From positions 77,514,453-77,578,452 of the forward strand of contig CM049311.1 in the NCBI GenBank assembly GCA_026874595.1: a stretch of 64,000 bases of DNA. The letters run 5' to 3'. The DNA comes from Sipunculus nudus (lineage: Eukaryota > Annelida > Sipuncula > Golfingiida > Sipunculidae). A program made the translations under genes and the position numbers. Positions 11,320-24,743 of the stretch are shown piece by piece. Positions within the stretch are counted from its first letter, which is position 1. Each line of letters opens with the position of its first letter. The notes beneath the pieces are model-generated. The model searched no databases. It was given only the letters and a program-made list of their open reading frames with translations, and was not told the DNA's origin.

Positions 11320-12113
11320 TCTAGCAGGAAGGATACAAATGTGATTGTAATTTATATAGATAAGGAATGTGTATATAGACCAACATATATATTTCTGAAT
11401 CTGTGAAATGCAAGAGATAATGTTAAATTTGTGTTTGTAAAATAATTATTTTAAAGTTCTTAATATTTTAACTCATACATGTTCAAAACCCTTGAAAAAT
11501 GCGACTCGTGCAGAGTGAATAATACGATATCCGAATGATTGGCAGTTAAACCGTTATCTCTGGTCAGCAACTTATATATTTTTGTTGAACAATTAGCCGC
11601 AAACTAAAATTTTCTAATGATTAAACTCCATGTTTTACAGCATGTATGAAAAAGTCAATTTTATACTATCGCCATGTATTCCAGAAAAACGCATTTTTTT
11701 ACGATAAACTTATTTATCAAAAGACGAGGATTTTAGTGTTTTTTTTACAACTATATTGTAAACACGTTCGTTGTCATCAAAGTTCCTTCTATACTTAAAT
11801 ACAATCAAAATAAGAACGGTGGTAATATGCAGATGGTTATTGCTGCAGGCCTTTCATAAAATGTCTCATAATTTATGGATATCCCTAGTTAAAGACATGA
11901 CGCACAATCCTGCAAACCCCTTAGATAGGGCTAGATTTCAACAGGGGCGTAATATTGTAAATTACTAGCACGTACCTATAGACCTTTTGCTAAAGAAGCT
12001 CACAAGGTTGTGTTTGTAAATTTCCAGTTTTAAATTGCCATGTGTTAGGATGACTCTAGTGAAAATAAGATTAACCAAGCAAAATCCTCTTTGCTCAAGC
12101 ATTGTTATTAGAA

Positions 12114-12131
12114 GGGGGGGGGGGGGGGGGG
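12114..12131. repeat. Poly-G run
   Basis: Eighteen consecutive G on the + strand, an outlier in an AT-rich region. Shorter G or C runs occur at 12781-12791, 13617-13631, 29341-29352 and 61450-61464. Confidence 0.95.
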
Positions 12132-13306
12132 TTGGTTGGCGCAACATACCCGCGTCCTCATAAAAAACAGTCGAACGTTTTAAGGGGTTTCAGTTTATTA
12201 ACTCGTCTTTTCAAGACGAGCCATTCACCTGCAGACCAGACATTGACCGCTGTTTATGTTGCACCTGTGTGCAGTCTGCGTCTATGATTTGGTGCGTCCT
12301 GGTAGTTTTAGAAGTAGGGAAGAACGAAAAATAACAAATTCATCACATCCAAGAAGAATTGCTCTTTGCTGATCCCTCTGTAATCCAGTGTCTTGTGACT
12401 TATAATGTGATTTACAACTATTGATAGTTTCTTAGTATTGTACTCGTTACCAAGAGTAATATTAACTTTATTTCTAATAAAGGTTACCGTAATGAAATCT
12501 ATTACTTAACTCTCCCGTTTTATTTAAAATAGCAAGAAAGGAGAAGAGAGACGTATAGACGTACGCCATATATTTTCCTTTTTATTTACTTTATTCTGGT
12601 TTATAAACAATAAGAAAACTTGCATAAGATGTGAAATATATATTTCTGTGCCAAAAATTTGCTCGAATCAATACAATCATCTTTTCAAGCGCCTAAACTT
12701 TGCCCTCAATATTTGTTTTTTTTTTCTTAATCCATTCCTTCCAATCATCTTCACCGCCCACACACAGGCGTTACGTTGCGCCCCCCCCCCCATGCATTAA
12801 TAATGTGCGCCTATGATCAAGAGACAGTATAATCCATCGTTTAACATTACCGCGGAGTTATATCATTTTGCTAAACGAATAAACATTCGCTCAGACTGAA
12901 TAATGGATCTATCATTTTTTCAGTATGTTATTTTATATCGATTTTATACATAAAATACATATTACTTAAAGCTTATTGCTTCAAGTACAGCTAAGGAAAG
13001 CAACTCTGGATTCAGCAAATTTGAATGTTTAAGCGTGTGCCGTGTTTGCCAGTAAGATATACACAAACCTTTTTTTTTGAAGTCGACCTGCTTTACTTAA
13101 CCACTGAGGGACAACCATCTGTCAGAACGTAAAAAATCAGAGGACATTCAGAGGAACTTCTTGTTGCCAGCAAACATGTAAGGGTTCTCCTGTTGTCCTT
13201 TCAGGAGATACTACAGTCCCTTTCACCAAAATATAACCGTCTCTCTTTCTTTCTGTGTGTGTAAACATCTTTCGTTCTGTGTATGTGTAAACATCTTCTA
13301 ATAATA

Positions 13307-13455
13307 TTTCACATGCGCATTGCTTATTGAGTGAAGTTCTTACCACAACAACACCCATGTTTATATAATTTGCCTTGAAAAAAATCTTATCCAATATATT
13401 TTAACGGACTACATTACCCTCTTAACTACATCTTTATCTACGCCAACAACAACGT
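13307..13455. repeat. Dispersed repeat, copy 1
   Basis: About 150 bp with strong similarity to 26357-26504. Shared blocks include GTGAAGTTCTTACCACAA, ACACCCATGTTTAT and CATTACCCTCTT, in the same orientation and order. Flanks differ. The repeat type is unknown; no tRNA-like boxes are seen. Confidence 0.8.
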
Positions 13456-14614
13456 GTAAAGTCGGAGTGGACTCTCATGGTTTGATTTCTAAGCGTTACC
13501 CTTTTTTACAGATCTGGATTTCTTCTTGCGTAGCTTGCCTATAGATTATAATTTTTACCTGATTATACTAGTTAACCGAAATACCGCCCCAAACCTGTGC
13601 CGCCCGGGGCTGATTGCCCCCCCCCCCCCCTAAAAAACGCCACAGCCAAACAACAGAGTTGCTAAACACATGACCAGCGTCATGGCTAGGCTAACCAGGC
13701 CAATATAAATGCCTACTGAGTCGTATATTCACTGCTAATGCATGCAAAAAATGTCTGCATATATTCTCACAGTTCTTGATAACTGCGACACGGATGTGGA
13801 GTAATCGATTCCGTTGATCATCTCGACAGAATTAATGGAATAACTTGTTGATTACCGATGCTTGACGTCATTTGAAAGTGTACCAGGTCAGCGACAACAA
13901 AAACCATGGCGCTCCGAGTAGTGTTCGACGGTTTTTAGTACAAAGTCAATCCTGTCAGACTGGAGTGAAGGGGTTCACAATTTACTGAATGGCTTTAAAG
14001 TTATGCTTACATTTTGTCAACCCTGGACATATGCATCAGTTAATTAAAACTGACATTTACATATTGATTAGACCTATCAGTAATGAACCTTTAACTCGTG
14101 TGACTAATTTATTATATAAATCGTCTATTATGCTAGGCAGCTATACAAAATATATAAAAATATAATATTATAAAATTATATTATAATACTTGGAATTCCA
14201 TGCCCCTTATCACCCGAGGAACAACTTACCACAGACAGGAAAGATTTAATAACAGTGCAGACACGTTCAGCTCTGAACCTTGAGCAAACTGAAGGTGTTA
14301 TTTATACGGGGACTGAATTCGGGCATCCTCGGTCACATCTATGTCACCACAGTTTCCGTTCCAAGTGCAGGTCAAAGTGCTCGCCTCGCCCGATCAACAA
14401 TGTATACTCAAGTCTCATACTGTTTACTGAATCAAACTATGATGCACTGATGCCACTCTTTATAATTCAGTTTCTAGCTATTATCCACATACGCCTATTC
14501 CATGCTGAATAATAATCTATATGTAAATTGTCATGTTGCTTTGAACCTTTCATAACTTAGCATCATAGCAAAATGCCAGGTTGCTTTCCTATTATTTAAT
14601 AATCACCTTGATCA

Positions 14615-14615
<1 letters not shown>

Positions 14616-14678
<63 letters not shown>
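14616..14678. repeat. (TA)n microsatellite
   Basis: About 31 TA units, followed within a few bases by an 11-base G run and a GA/CG-rich tract. Confidence 0.95.
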
Positions 14679-14680
<2 letters not shown>

Positions 14681-16144
14681 AGGGGGGGGGGGAGAGAGAG
14701 CGCGCGAGATATGCAAGGTGAAAAATAAGATTTTTATCTTTTATTTCATTTTGCTTTTAGAGTTTCACACTAAGGCAAAGGTTTTAAAAGCAGGTGTGGA
14801 AAAGTAATGTGACCCTAATTCTTGTGAACGTTCTATAAACTAATCAACCAGTTTAACAAATACTAAACTAAATATTCATGGAAGAATGGGTAGGCTCTTT
14901 GGCAATTAAAATATCGGCTGATTATACTTCAATGACACATGGTTTACTTATTAGCAATTGACAGACGGAATACATATAGGTTGGGCCTAATTATAGAGTA
15001 GAGTTTGGTTTAATTGGGCCGTTCATAGGAGGATTTGCCCACTGCCGGAGAGGCGGTGTTTCCCGTGGACGAGCAAGTCAATTCATGATAAACATAAACA
15101 GGAGTTACATAACTAATAATATGTCGCAACCATAGTTTATGTGTACCCAAGTCGTTTCTTGAAAGCCTGGACTGCGGTTTTGATATACTGATTCCTGTAT
15201 CTCACTCAGCTCTGTGTATTCTACCTATTACAGTGACCTGATTGACTCTCACTGTTCAGAGAATACCCGTGGACTCATTTTTTCTGTGGCTTGAGGGGAG
15301 TCACGCTTTTGAGCTAAACACAGACTCAGGCTTACCAGGGCTACGACCAAATTAGGCATTATTTAACCACTGTTTGTATATTTTTGGTATTTTGTGCTAC
15401 ACCTTGAATATATGCACCAGCTGACAGCAAAATCTTAACCGCAATGCGCACTTGTCTCAGGTCATATACCTAAAATCCAATATTCAATTGATCTGCTTAT
15501 ATATTGGGAGAGTAGAGTCACAGAAAGTGTTTTAAACTGTTGTAAATGCGACGTCTTGGGCAAGATTATAAACATGCAGCTGAAATTTAGTGTACATCAG
15601 AGTAGTTTGGTTTTTTTTTAACCTGATTTCACGGTCCAACTCAGAACCTTAATGCCATGCATGTCTCATATAATATACACCAATGACGGTCACGACATCA
15701 CGAACTATGTCAGCATAAGATTCAATCACGTACCAAACTACGTGACGAAAATGCTGAGGTTGGTTTTGAAGTTAAGAAATTTACATCGGCTTAATGCAAA
15801 ATAAACTTTTTCCCCTAGTCAATTTAAAAAAAAATTGCTAGTCCGTCATATTTACTTGTAAAAAGTTAATTCGACATCGCCTGTTTAGCATTTATTTCGG
15901 CAGAAGTGACATTGTCTTTTATCGGCTGTAGTATCTTTTCATTATTATTAATAAGTATAATCAGTTTTGCTTCCACGTCAGACGGATGTACTTCCGACAG
16001 GTCGCTGACATATTCATTCCTTATTATATACAAAGCACGAAACAGCGTGACGGACATTTATACACGACCATACCCTGTCGACGCACGAAAAATACGTAGG
16101 TCTTACCTCGGGTGTCAAAGAAGACCATCAGAATTATACACACA

Positions 16145-16324
16145 TAATTCACACACAAAATTATGCGTATATATATGATATGTGTATATATTTATATGTA
16201 TTTATAAATACACACTCACATACTAGTATATATATGCATATATATATATATATGTTTGTACAGACACACACACATAAATATACATATACATATATATACA
16301 CACATTTATATATATATACATATA

Positions 16325-16380
<56 letters not shown>
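16145..16380. repeat. TA/CA/TG-rich low-complexity block
   Basis: Interspersed TA, CA and TATG repeats end in an uninterrupted (TA)n of about 50 bp (16330-16379). Open frames through it encode only I/Y/T/H low-complexity peptide. Confidence 0.9.
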
Positions 16381-16381
<1 letters not shown>

Positions 16382-16932
16382 TCTTGTTATGCTAGGCATT
16401 CTTTTATGTAACAGAAAATATTACCCACACTTATTTTTCTTACAATGCTAGCTCATTCTTCCATGGCTGGACGACAGGAAATTGTACCTAAATGACTCCC
16501 TGTAAAAGGCACGTGATCTGACAGCAAGGCATGCGACCATATCCGGTGGAGGAACAAATATACTGAGGCGTCTGACACAAACTGACCACAAATACCTAGT
16601 TTGTACCATAGCAGACAGGCTGCGCTGTAAGCTAATTAACATCACAGTACGTAGAGGCCTTATCACTCTCACATACTGAGGCGCTGTCTCTGTCACATTA
16701 AACCAAACCGGGCGCTCGATAGTTTGTTTTCATACATGTTGGAAAGGAAATAACTGGTTTATCTTCTAACGTTTAGCTGAGGAGTGTTATTTAGAGGAGT
16801 ATTACATTATACAGAATAGCTAGGACTAGTGTACGACAGTGTTTTGGCCACAATTCTCTTCAATTACCTGTCGCGTCAGAATCATAAAAAAAGTCTCTGA
16901 TATATGTTGGCAACAAGCTGATCATCTCAAAT

Positions 16933-19122
16933 ATGACATCAGAGACCAAGGTTCAGAGGATTTGTGACAATAAAAATATCGAACGGAAACTGTCACGGAC
17001 CATTTTACTGCGACAACAGGTCTGCGTCAAATACACAAATATACAATACCGTTCAACAACCAAGGTGGGACCCAGAGTGGCGTCCTCATATTTGATACAC
17101 TTATTTGTTCTTTTAATAATAATATGCAGTGGCCTGCCTCAGGCCGGAGCGCGGGGACAGTGTGTTCCCGGGGTCCAGTGCTCCTGCACTGAAACCAGGG
17201 GAGTATTAATCGTGGACTGTCGCAACCGTCACCTCAGCCGCATACCGAATGGAATACCCCGAAATACACTGGTTCTGTAAGTATTGAAATCATTGTTTCT
17301 TCTTCTTGGCTGTTTCTTCTTCTTCATATAGTTAATTTATTCTTATGATGTAATGATGATGATGATAATGATTACTATGATAATTTTTATTATTAAATCT
17401 TATTTTTAATTTTAAGAAATATATTTTTTATTATTTTAAACTCACTGTGAGGTATTAATGTATATTACATATACACGGTTGTATTTAATGTCTATATGTC
17501 GAATAAAGTATTTGACATTGTTATATAATTTTATATATTAAAATATTCGCAGGAAATTATTTTAACTCATATTTTTAAATAAGCATTCTTATTTAAGTGT
17601 AATGATGGATTTGTGTCTATATGTAGTATTCAGAATTATTATTGTAAATGCCAGTGAATGATATCCCTTTTATTCTTAAAATATAGATATTACTTATCGT
17701 TTTACCTTTCTGTTCCATTAACCTTTTTTAATTTAAACATCCCGTAACATACTTGGTATGACAATGCCGTCGTTATTAGTCGCATGGATTGCATACATAT
17801 GTATTTACACTGATAAGAAATTAGCTCTTAAGCTCTTATCAGAAGTGTTATTTATTATACATCACCAGTGTCGACATACTTGGCTAATCTCAGCCATTAC
17901 CGCCCCTAGAAGGGTAAATAGCACGTGGAATACACAGTTTTCTATTAGATTAATGTTCTCTCCCGGTACATAACCATGTCTATAAGTACTTGCTCAATAA
18001 GACTTGGAATGCGTGAGGATGAATTTCTTCTTGTGATAAAATGAATAAATCCTTCAGATTCCAACAGGGGCGGACTCAAGTTAAAATAAAATTACCTCTT
18101 GAGACAAGAACGAAAGAGGTCCAAGGCCTGGTTCCCATAGTAAATTCAAATCATTATTTCATTTTTTTTATATTCCAGAACTTTAATTGAAAAATTCATC
18201 TTTCTTATTTGATGTACGTTATAACAAAGCACTGTGTAAATCTAATAGTTTATAAGAAAAAATGGATAATGATAACTGTGATTTACCGAGCATACTATTC
18301 CGTAATGTTAATTATGGTTAATTATGAACTCCACATTGATCGCCCTGCCATCCGCATGACCCTTGTCCCTGAGGTTTTGGTTGGTATAGAACAAAAACAC
18401 AGAGGCCCTGCTGGGCACATACTTATGCCATCGGTCCCATGGGAAGATCTCTCAACCTCTTGATGGCCGAGTCTGCCCCTGGATACCATCCACTGAAAGG
18501 TAAAAATTAGTCTTTTGTTACAAAAGAACCTGCCCTGTCTCACCCTGTAACGTTATTATTCATAGCAAATACAGTAGACAAAACTTTATTGAAGATATAT
18601 CTATTTTACCACTGTTACATTTACGTGTGATATAAATGTGCTGTTTTTTATCCTTCATACAGAGACCTGAGGTTTAACAAACTAACAAGGGTGAACTGGA
18701 ACTCGTTGTCTCCTCTTACGAACCTTCGGAAAATGTAAGTTCCCTTTCGTTCTTTAAAAAAAAAACGAATATGGTTGCTGTTTAGCAAATTTATGAAAAT
18801 TTTTTTTTTCTAGGTAACTTTAAACATTTATGATACATGTAATAACCTCATAATTCGAACATTCGTGCTTTTAATAATATCTTACACATATGTATGGAAT
18901 GTATCATATATCAGTTTGATATTATATTCTGTCTTACCTATGTATGCATGTACGTTTCTGCCAATAGTCCATATTTTTACAGAATGCTTACCGGTAACAT
19001 GTTGACCTGTGACCCGGAACTGACGTCATTACAACAGTGGGCAATGCGTAAGAGGGTAAGCTTGACCGGGGTCTCTTGCTCCAGACGTCGTACACAGTAC
19101 ACCGTTTCAGATAGATATCAAG
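16933..19122 (+). CDS. Exons 1-3 of + adhesion GPCR: signal segment, LRRNT, one LRR, LRRCT
   Basis: Exon 1 (344 nt) encodes a hydrophobic segment (YLIHLFVLLIIICSGL) and an LRRNT cap (CVPGVQCSC...VDCRNRHLSRIPNGIP). Exon 2 is exactly 72 nt with phase 2 on both sides, the classic single-LRR exon (LDLRFNKLTRVNWNSLSPL). Exon 3 encodes an LRRCT-like cap (LTCDPELTSLQQWA...VSCS). Only one full repeat was found; intron 1 (17277-18662) was read for more LRR exons and none was seen. LRR modules of this kind sit at the N-terminus of ADGRA-type receptors. Confidence 0.8.
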
Positions 19123-20423
19123 GTACAGTTTTCTCAAACACGTCTCTTGCTTTGTAAATACACTACGGTTAATTTGTAATGATATGCATAAAATCAGAGT
19201 CAACTGAGCGGTTTAATATTAAATAAAATGTGTTAATGTATGAACTGTTTCAAATAAATATATTTTGTAATTTTTTCATAAATAGTATTGTTAACTGTCT
19301 TCTGTAACACGCACGCGTATAAATGTATATAAAGGCATCAAGTATATCTGGGCACATATGGCGAGTCATTTATATGCAAATGTAAATTAATGTGGCTTGG
19401 ACAAATGTTAATATGACTTGGACAAATGGAAATGTTACTAAGACAAATGAAAATTATATGTAATAATATGTAATAATAGGTATGTATAATATGAAATATA
19501 TACGATTTTGAAGCTCGTGTGGCCACGCCATAGTTTTTGTTTTGTGTATTTTTTTGTATTACTTATGCCATTCGTTAATTCCAAGAAATTGACCCTGCTG
19601 CTAATTAAGGATATTGTTGAGACACCAAATATTTTCTTTTTTCCAGGCGGTGCTCACAAATGCCACGTTTGTGAAGGAAACCCCAGTATTGGTGAATGTG
19701 ACCTGCACTTGGGTAATCTCACTGAATGCAAAAATGGACAGGTTAGCATGCCACAAATATTACAAATCTGTAGACTTCTTCCATGTTCATAATATTGATC
19801 TTATTCGAAAAATGTGTCGTTCAATAGATTTAAAAATGAAAAATCACAAAAAATACATTCTTAGACTTTCGAAAATTTACAAATTCCTTCCGGGAAATGA
19901 TTCGCAGCAATCTTAATTTAGTTATTCTCAAAAAGAAAAAAATTATTGATTCATAATATACAATTTTTTTTTGTCTAAAGTAGATAATTACACAGGTATA
20001 GCAATATGTTTGGCGTGTTATTAAATATGGAATAATAAACATCAAAGATATATTATATTGTATTTTATTATATTATATTATATATTATTTCGTAATTAAG
20101 TAATAATATGTATATAATTTAAGTAACAGAGAGATATAGAGAATGGTTTTTGGCCACCCATGCCGTTATTATATTCCTCCATACAGGATGCGTGTGAGAC
20201 CACGCTGATTGTCCAGAACGGCGTCAAAACTGTCAGGAAGGGTTGTAGACGTAACGAGGGGTGTGGCAGGTCCCAGGTCGCCGGGATGTGGTCCTGTCAA
20301 CTCAGTGTCCGTCTTTCCACCTGCCGCTTCTGTTGTACAAAACCTGGATGTAACCGACAAGTAGACACGCAAAGTAAGTCTAATATATGTGTTTTATGGC
20401 TATTTTTTGTCACTTTCTCATAA

Positions 20424-20498
<75 letters not shown>

Positions 20499-23400
20499 TT
20501 TTTCAATTTCTGATATTTTGCATAACGCTTTCGGTACGTTAAAAAAACACGTTAAATAAGATAAACGCCCTGGAAATCCAGTTCCAATCAATGACAACAG
20601 TATAGACTGATATTAAAGAATGAAATGGCACCATTTAGTATGTAAATGTAGTTACTTACCTGAAAAAGGCGATATTCATTTTTAAATTAAAATCCGGTTT
20701 TTCTGAAAACAAAAATTTGCTTTGAACTTAAATTTTTAAAATAAACTTTTAAAATAAACTTGTTTTTAATATTTTTACATTCTTCAAATTTGTTTTAGTC
20801 ATTATAATTCATGTTACCATCTTACGAATTGCACACCCTTGTATTTACAAAAACCCTTGCATTTATTTTTCTGTCAATTTGCATCCATAAAAATTCAGCA
20901 GAACAGAAAATTAGTAGAACATCTCAAATAAAGATATGGTAAAACATAATAATTGGAACACTGAGGTAATTTTTGTCACTGACAGATGTGGTGTTCCCTG
21001 CCGCTTTTATTGTTAAGATGTCAAAATCAGGTAAGGCATGGACGGATTATTCCTGGAGACACACACTTTTTTCTCAGGTATGTTGATCTTGTTTTTCTGT
21101 GTTACTCTTTCATTACCACAATTATATGATAACAAGGTCAGTGCGATGAACCTCTCCCCTAACACTAGGGACACCTGTCGATGACAACCGAAACTGAGTG
21201 TTCGGGCTCTTTACATCGGCAAAAAGAGATTGTAGTGTGTGAAAACTCCACCTTCAACCATCGTGTAAAACTGTCAGTCTAAATCTTTAACTCAATATGC
21301 GCGTTTATTTGCATATTCGTATATGAATGAAAAAAATCTTAATATGATTTTACACAGACGAATTTTGAAGCTTTATTTTTCACATATATACGCATATAAG
21401 CACGTATATCGGTTATATCTTTTTTATTGCTACTACGTTGCAATGAAGGTTGAGTAAAGATAATCGGGCAAACAAGACAGGCTACATTATTTAAACAATT
21501 TGAGAACTTGTAAACGCATTAAGGTTGTAACGATATATAATCACTGTGCATAAAATTAGATGTTAAGGAAAGTTGAGTGTTAGTCTATCATGAGTCATAA
21601 TGTTAATGTTCACCCGCTGTATAGTTATACCACGAGGCCACGTCCTCGGTACTGAGTGTTGATTTTGGTTGACGATGATCATAATTGTTTTTTTTACAGC
21701 TGTCTGCGGTTTTGCGGTCAGTCGATGGTGAGCACAAGGTGAAAGATATACCCGTCCTGTACGTAATCAAACTATATACTTAAACGCGGCTATTCTTACC
21801 TGATATGCATGTGTGTGTTTAGGTGTGTGGTATAACCCACCTTATCAGGCGTACCACCTGATGTGGCGTACTACCCCGGGGTCAAATTTAATCCTTGGCT
21901 CATTAACTTCCAAATATAACATCCAATGCTTTAAAGTATCCTACATGAGTTGAAATGAATATAACCAATGAACGTGGGTTTAAAATTATAGTATTCCATT
22001 CCTGCCTTTTGGTTTAAAGGAAAAGTGACGACCTAATTAAAAAATGTGATAGTCATCAATAACAGGAGTAAGCAATATCAGGACATACTTGCTTGTGCGT
22101 ACACCCAAAATAGAAATAATTTATAATTTTGATATATAAAACTTTTAATGATATCAGTATTAGAACGAGGGCATTGGAGAAGAAGTTTAATTGACAAAAT
22201 GTAATTTTGTTCCTATTCCTTTAGTGCTTGCAGATGGAAACAGCAAAATAAAATATTTAACATCCGTATAACATCCGGGATAGTTTCATGGCTAACTTCT
22301 GCAAGTCTTGTATATATTAATGATGTAAAGTAAATAAAGGATATATTATCACACAACCGTCAAACATTCCTTAATATCCCTTACTAGATATTTTATTTAT
22401 AAAGTACGATAATTCGAATTACAAGAAAAATTTGCTATCTTTGAATGCCAAGGGTACGTCAATTTTTAATTGTGGCTGTGCTCTATATTCCTAGGAACTC
22501 CGTTGCCACTGTTCATCTGACGTCATCACTTCCGTTGCAAACAAAGATGGTTGACATCAGAGATCAACTATATGTAATACTCCGTCAAGCGGCGACGGAC
22601 GGACGTATAAGCTATGTTATCCCCGATACACTGAGCGTGGAAGCAGAAGGTTAGACAATGGTTCTTTTGATAAACATTATAATTATCATTAACTCCGTCC
22701 AGCGACACAGGACACGTAGCAGAATTTCTTCACTTCTATGTTTGAGTTATCCGACATTGGGTACAACTTTGTTAGGATTGTTGTTATGGCTGTATCATAT
22801 AAGACACGGGGCAGGATTGTTTTGCGATTTGCTGGATTGTATTTAGAACATTAGACAGAATTTCGTTCTGGTTTTCGTGACAATGTTATAATATGACAAG
22901 GATGATAATTTTGTTGAAATATTCGAGACTATTTTTGGACATTGGACAAACTTTTTAATTTTCGTAGATACATTATTGGATACAAGAGGACATTTTCATT
23001 TGATTTTACATTATTGATATTTTTTCAACTGTTTGTCCAGGTGTGTGTGGATTCCATAAAGAGTTCTACCAGGGCGACCAGTACCTCTGGCCGACAACAG
23101 TGTCGGGATACGCCGCTCAGCTTCCATGCGCCAGCAATTCATCCTTCACATTAACAAGGAAATGGTGAGGAATATTGGGCAATCGTGCCGTTAATCAATG
23201 TGTGGTTACCCGACTCTGAGTCGGCTATACTCGGCTATACTGCAATTTACAATTTGAATTTACATACATTAGTAATTAAATTTCAGTTTAAATGTTTATT
23301 TTTATATGAACAATATATTGGTGATAACTAATATATTATATTTAAATTTTATCTGGTAATGTATGTGATTAAGCCATCTTACTTTAAAGATGTTTTATAA

Positions 23401-24495
23401 TACACAGATCTTATTGAAACTATATTAGAAGTTATTTTTTTATTATATATTAATTATTGCATGTCTGTTAAGTCGTTCGGCTGTGCTCTACCGTCCGAAC
23501 GGTATACCCCGTATATTTACTTGACGAAAGACGTGCAAAGCCAGTTAAAAAATATGGTAAACTGCACAGTATTAACAGTATATGCAACTTCAATCGCACC
23601 TTTAAGTTTACATACCTGCATAGAAAATGATGAACTGAAAGTTGTAATTTCTATTATTTTGTTTAATCCTTTGCAGTATTGCTAAACCTGGTGACACTGC
23701 CGAGTGGGAATCTGTGAAGTATCAGAATTGCCCCCTACAAGAATGCCCTGCTGACGACACGGCCGATAAAAAGGGAATGTTCCACTGGAAGGCGACACCT
23801 AACGGCAATATAACGTTACTACCCTGCCCCGTCCAGGTCGATAATAACACGAGGCTTGCCCAGAGGGCATGGTGGGTTGTTCTTATATATTATGTAGCTT
23901 TTCATGAAATTCCTTATGGGAGTAAATTACAAAATGTTTGAAAATAAATATGAAATTTTACTGTACAGAGGAACAAGGAGGCGTTAAGAGCAGTTAACAG
24001 ATATTCGGAAAATAACTTAACGATCAATATACAAAAAATTTCCAAAATATACATGTGCTATGTTTTTTTATAACAAAGATGTATTAATGGCATACACATA
24101 TTGAATAATTTATCATATGTTAAATAAGTATAGTTCAAATTTTTTATATAAACTAATGAAATTCAAAATGAATTCGATTCAAGCATGCGTCTGAATGGGG
24201 ATGTTAAATGGCAGTTACCTGACACATCGGAATGTCCGTACGTCAACAACAGGACAAGAGACCTGAAAAACCTCTCATCTACACCCGTAACAGCAGGTAC
24301 AACAAGTGTGTTCTGAATCGCATACAGGACTATGTATTTTTATTTCTCACACACACGCACACACACACACACACACACATATAGTAAAACCTTGCCTGAC
24401 GACCACCTTCATTCAGCGAACGCTACAAGATAAAATGACCAAATCAAAAGTGCGACCATTTTTTTCAAGGTCCCATTGCTGGTCGTAATTTCGAG

Positions 24496-24545
<50 letters not shown>

Positions 24546-24687
24546 TGAAAGTTAAACGATCGCAGGTGTGTAAACATAAATTTTAACGGTGTAACTTTAA
24601 CGTGTTTAACTTTTAATAAATCATGCTTTGCTTCTTAGGAATAGCTAGGTGCCTATGTTACCCACATTGAGTAACTCATATACTGAT

Positions 24688-24743
<56 letters not shown>

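Larger units (their letters stand above)
11320..16932. other. Intergenic stretch without recognisable gene
   Basis: Presumed 3' UTR of the CUB-like gene, then 5 kb with no supported exon on either strand. Contents are an 18-base G run (12114-12131), C runs (12781-12791, 13617-13631), a dispersed repeat copy (13307-13455), (TA)n at 14616-14678 followed by poly-G and GA tracts, and a TA/CA-rich block at 16145-16380. Short ORFs at 14255-14512 and 15866-16178 carry no family signature. Confidence 0.6.

Noticed and set aside
14255-14512. 85-codon + strand ORF
   Set aside because: Not matched to any family and isolated; length is within chance for this base composition.
15866-16178. Overlapping ORFs on both strands, the + one with a hydrophobic start
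   Set aside because: The + frame begins with GTG rather than ATG and runs into a low-complexity TA/CA block. The - frame has no family signal.
21031-21078. Alternative extension of exon 6 to the AG at 21078
   Set aside because: It would require skipping the strong donor GTAAGG at 21031 and does not improve phase with exon 7.
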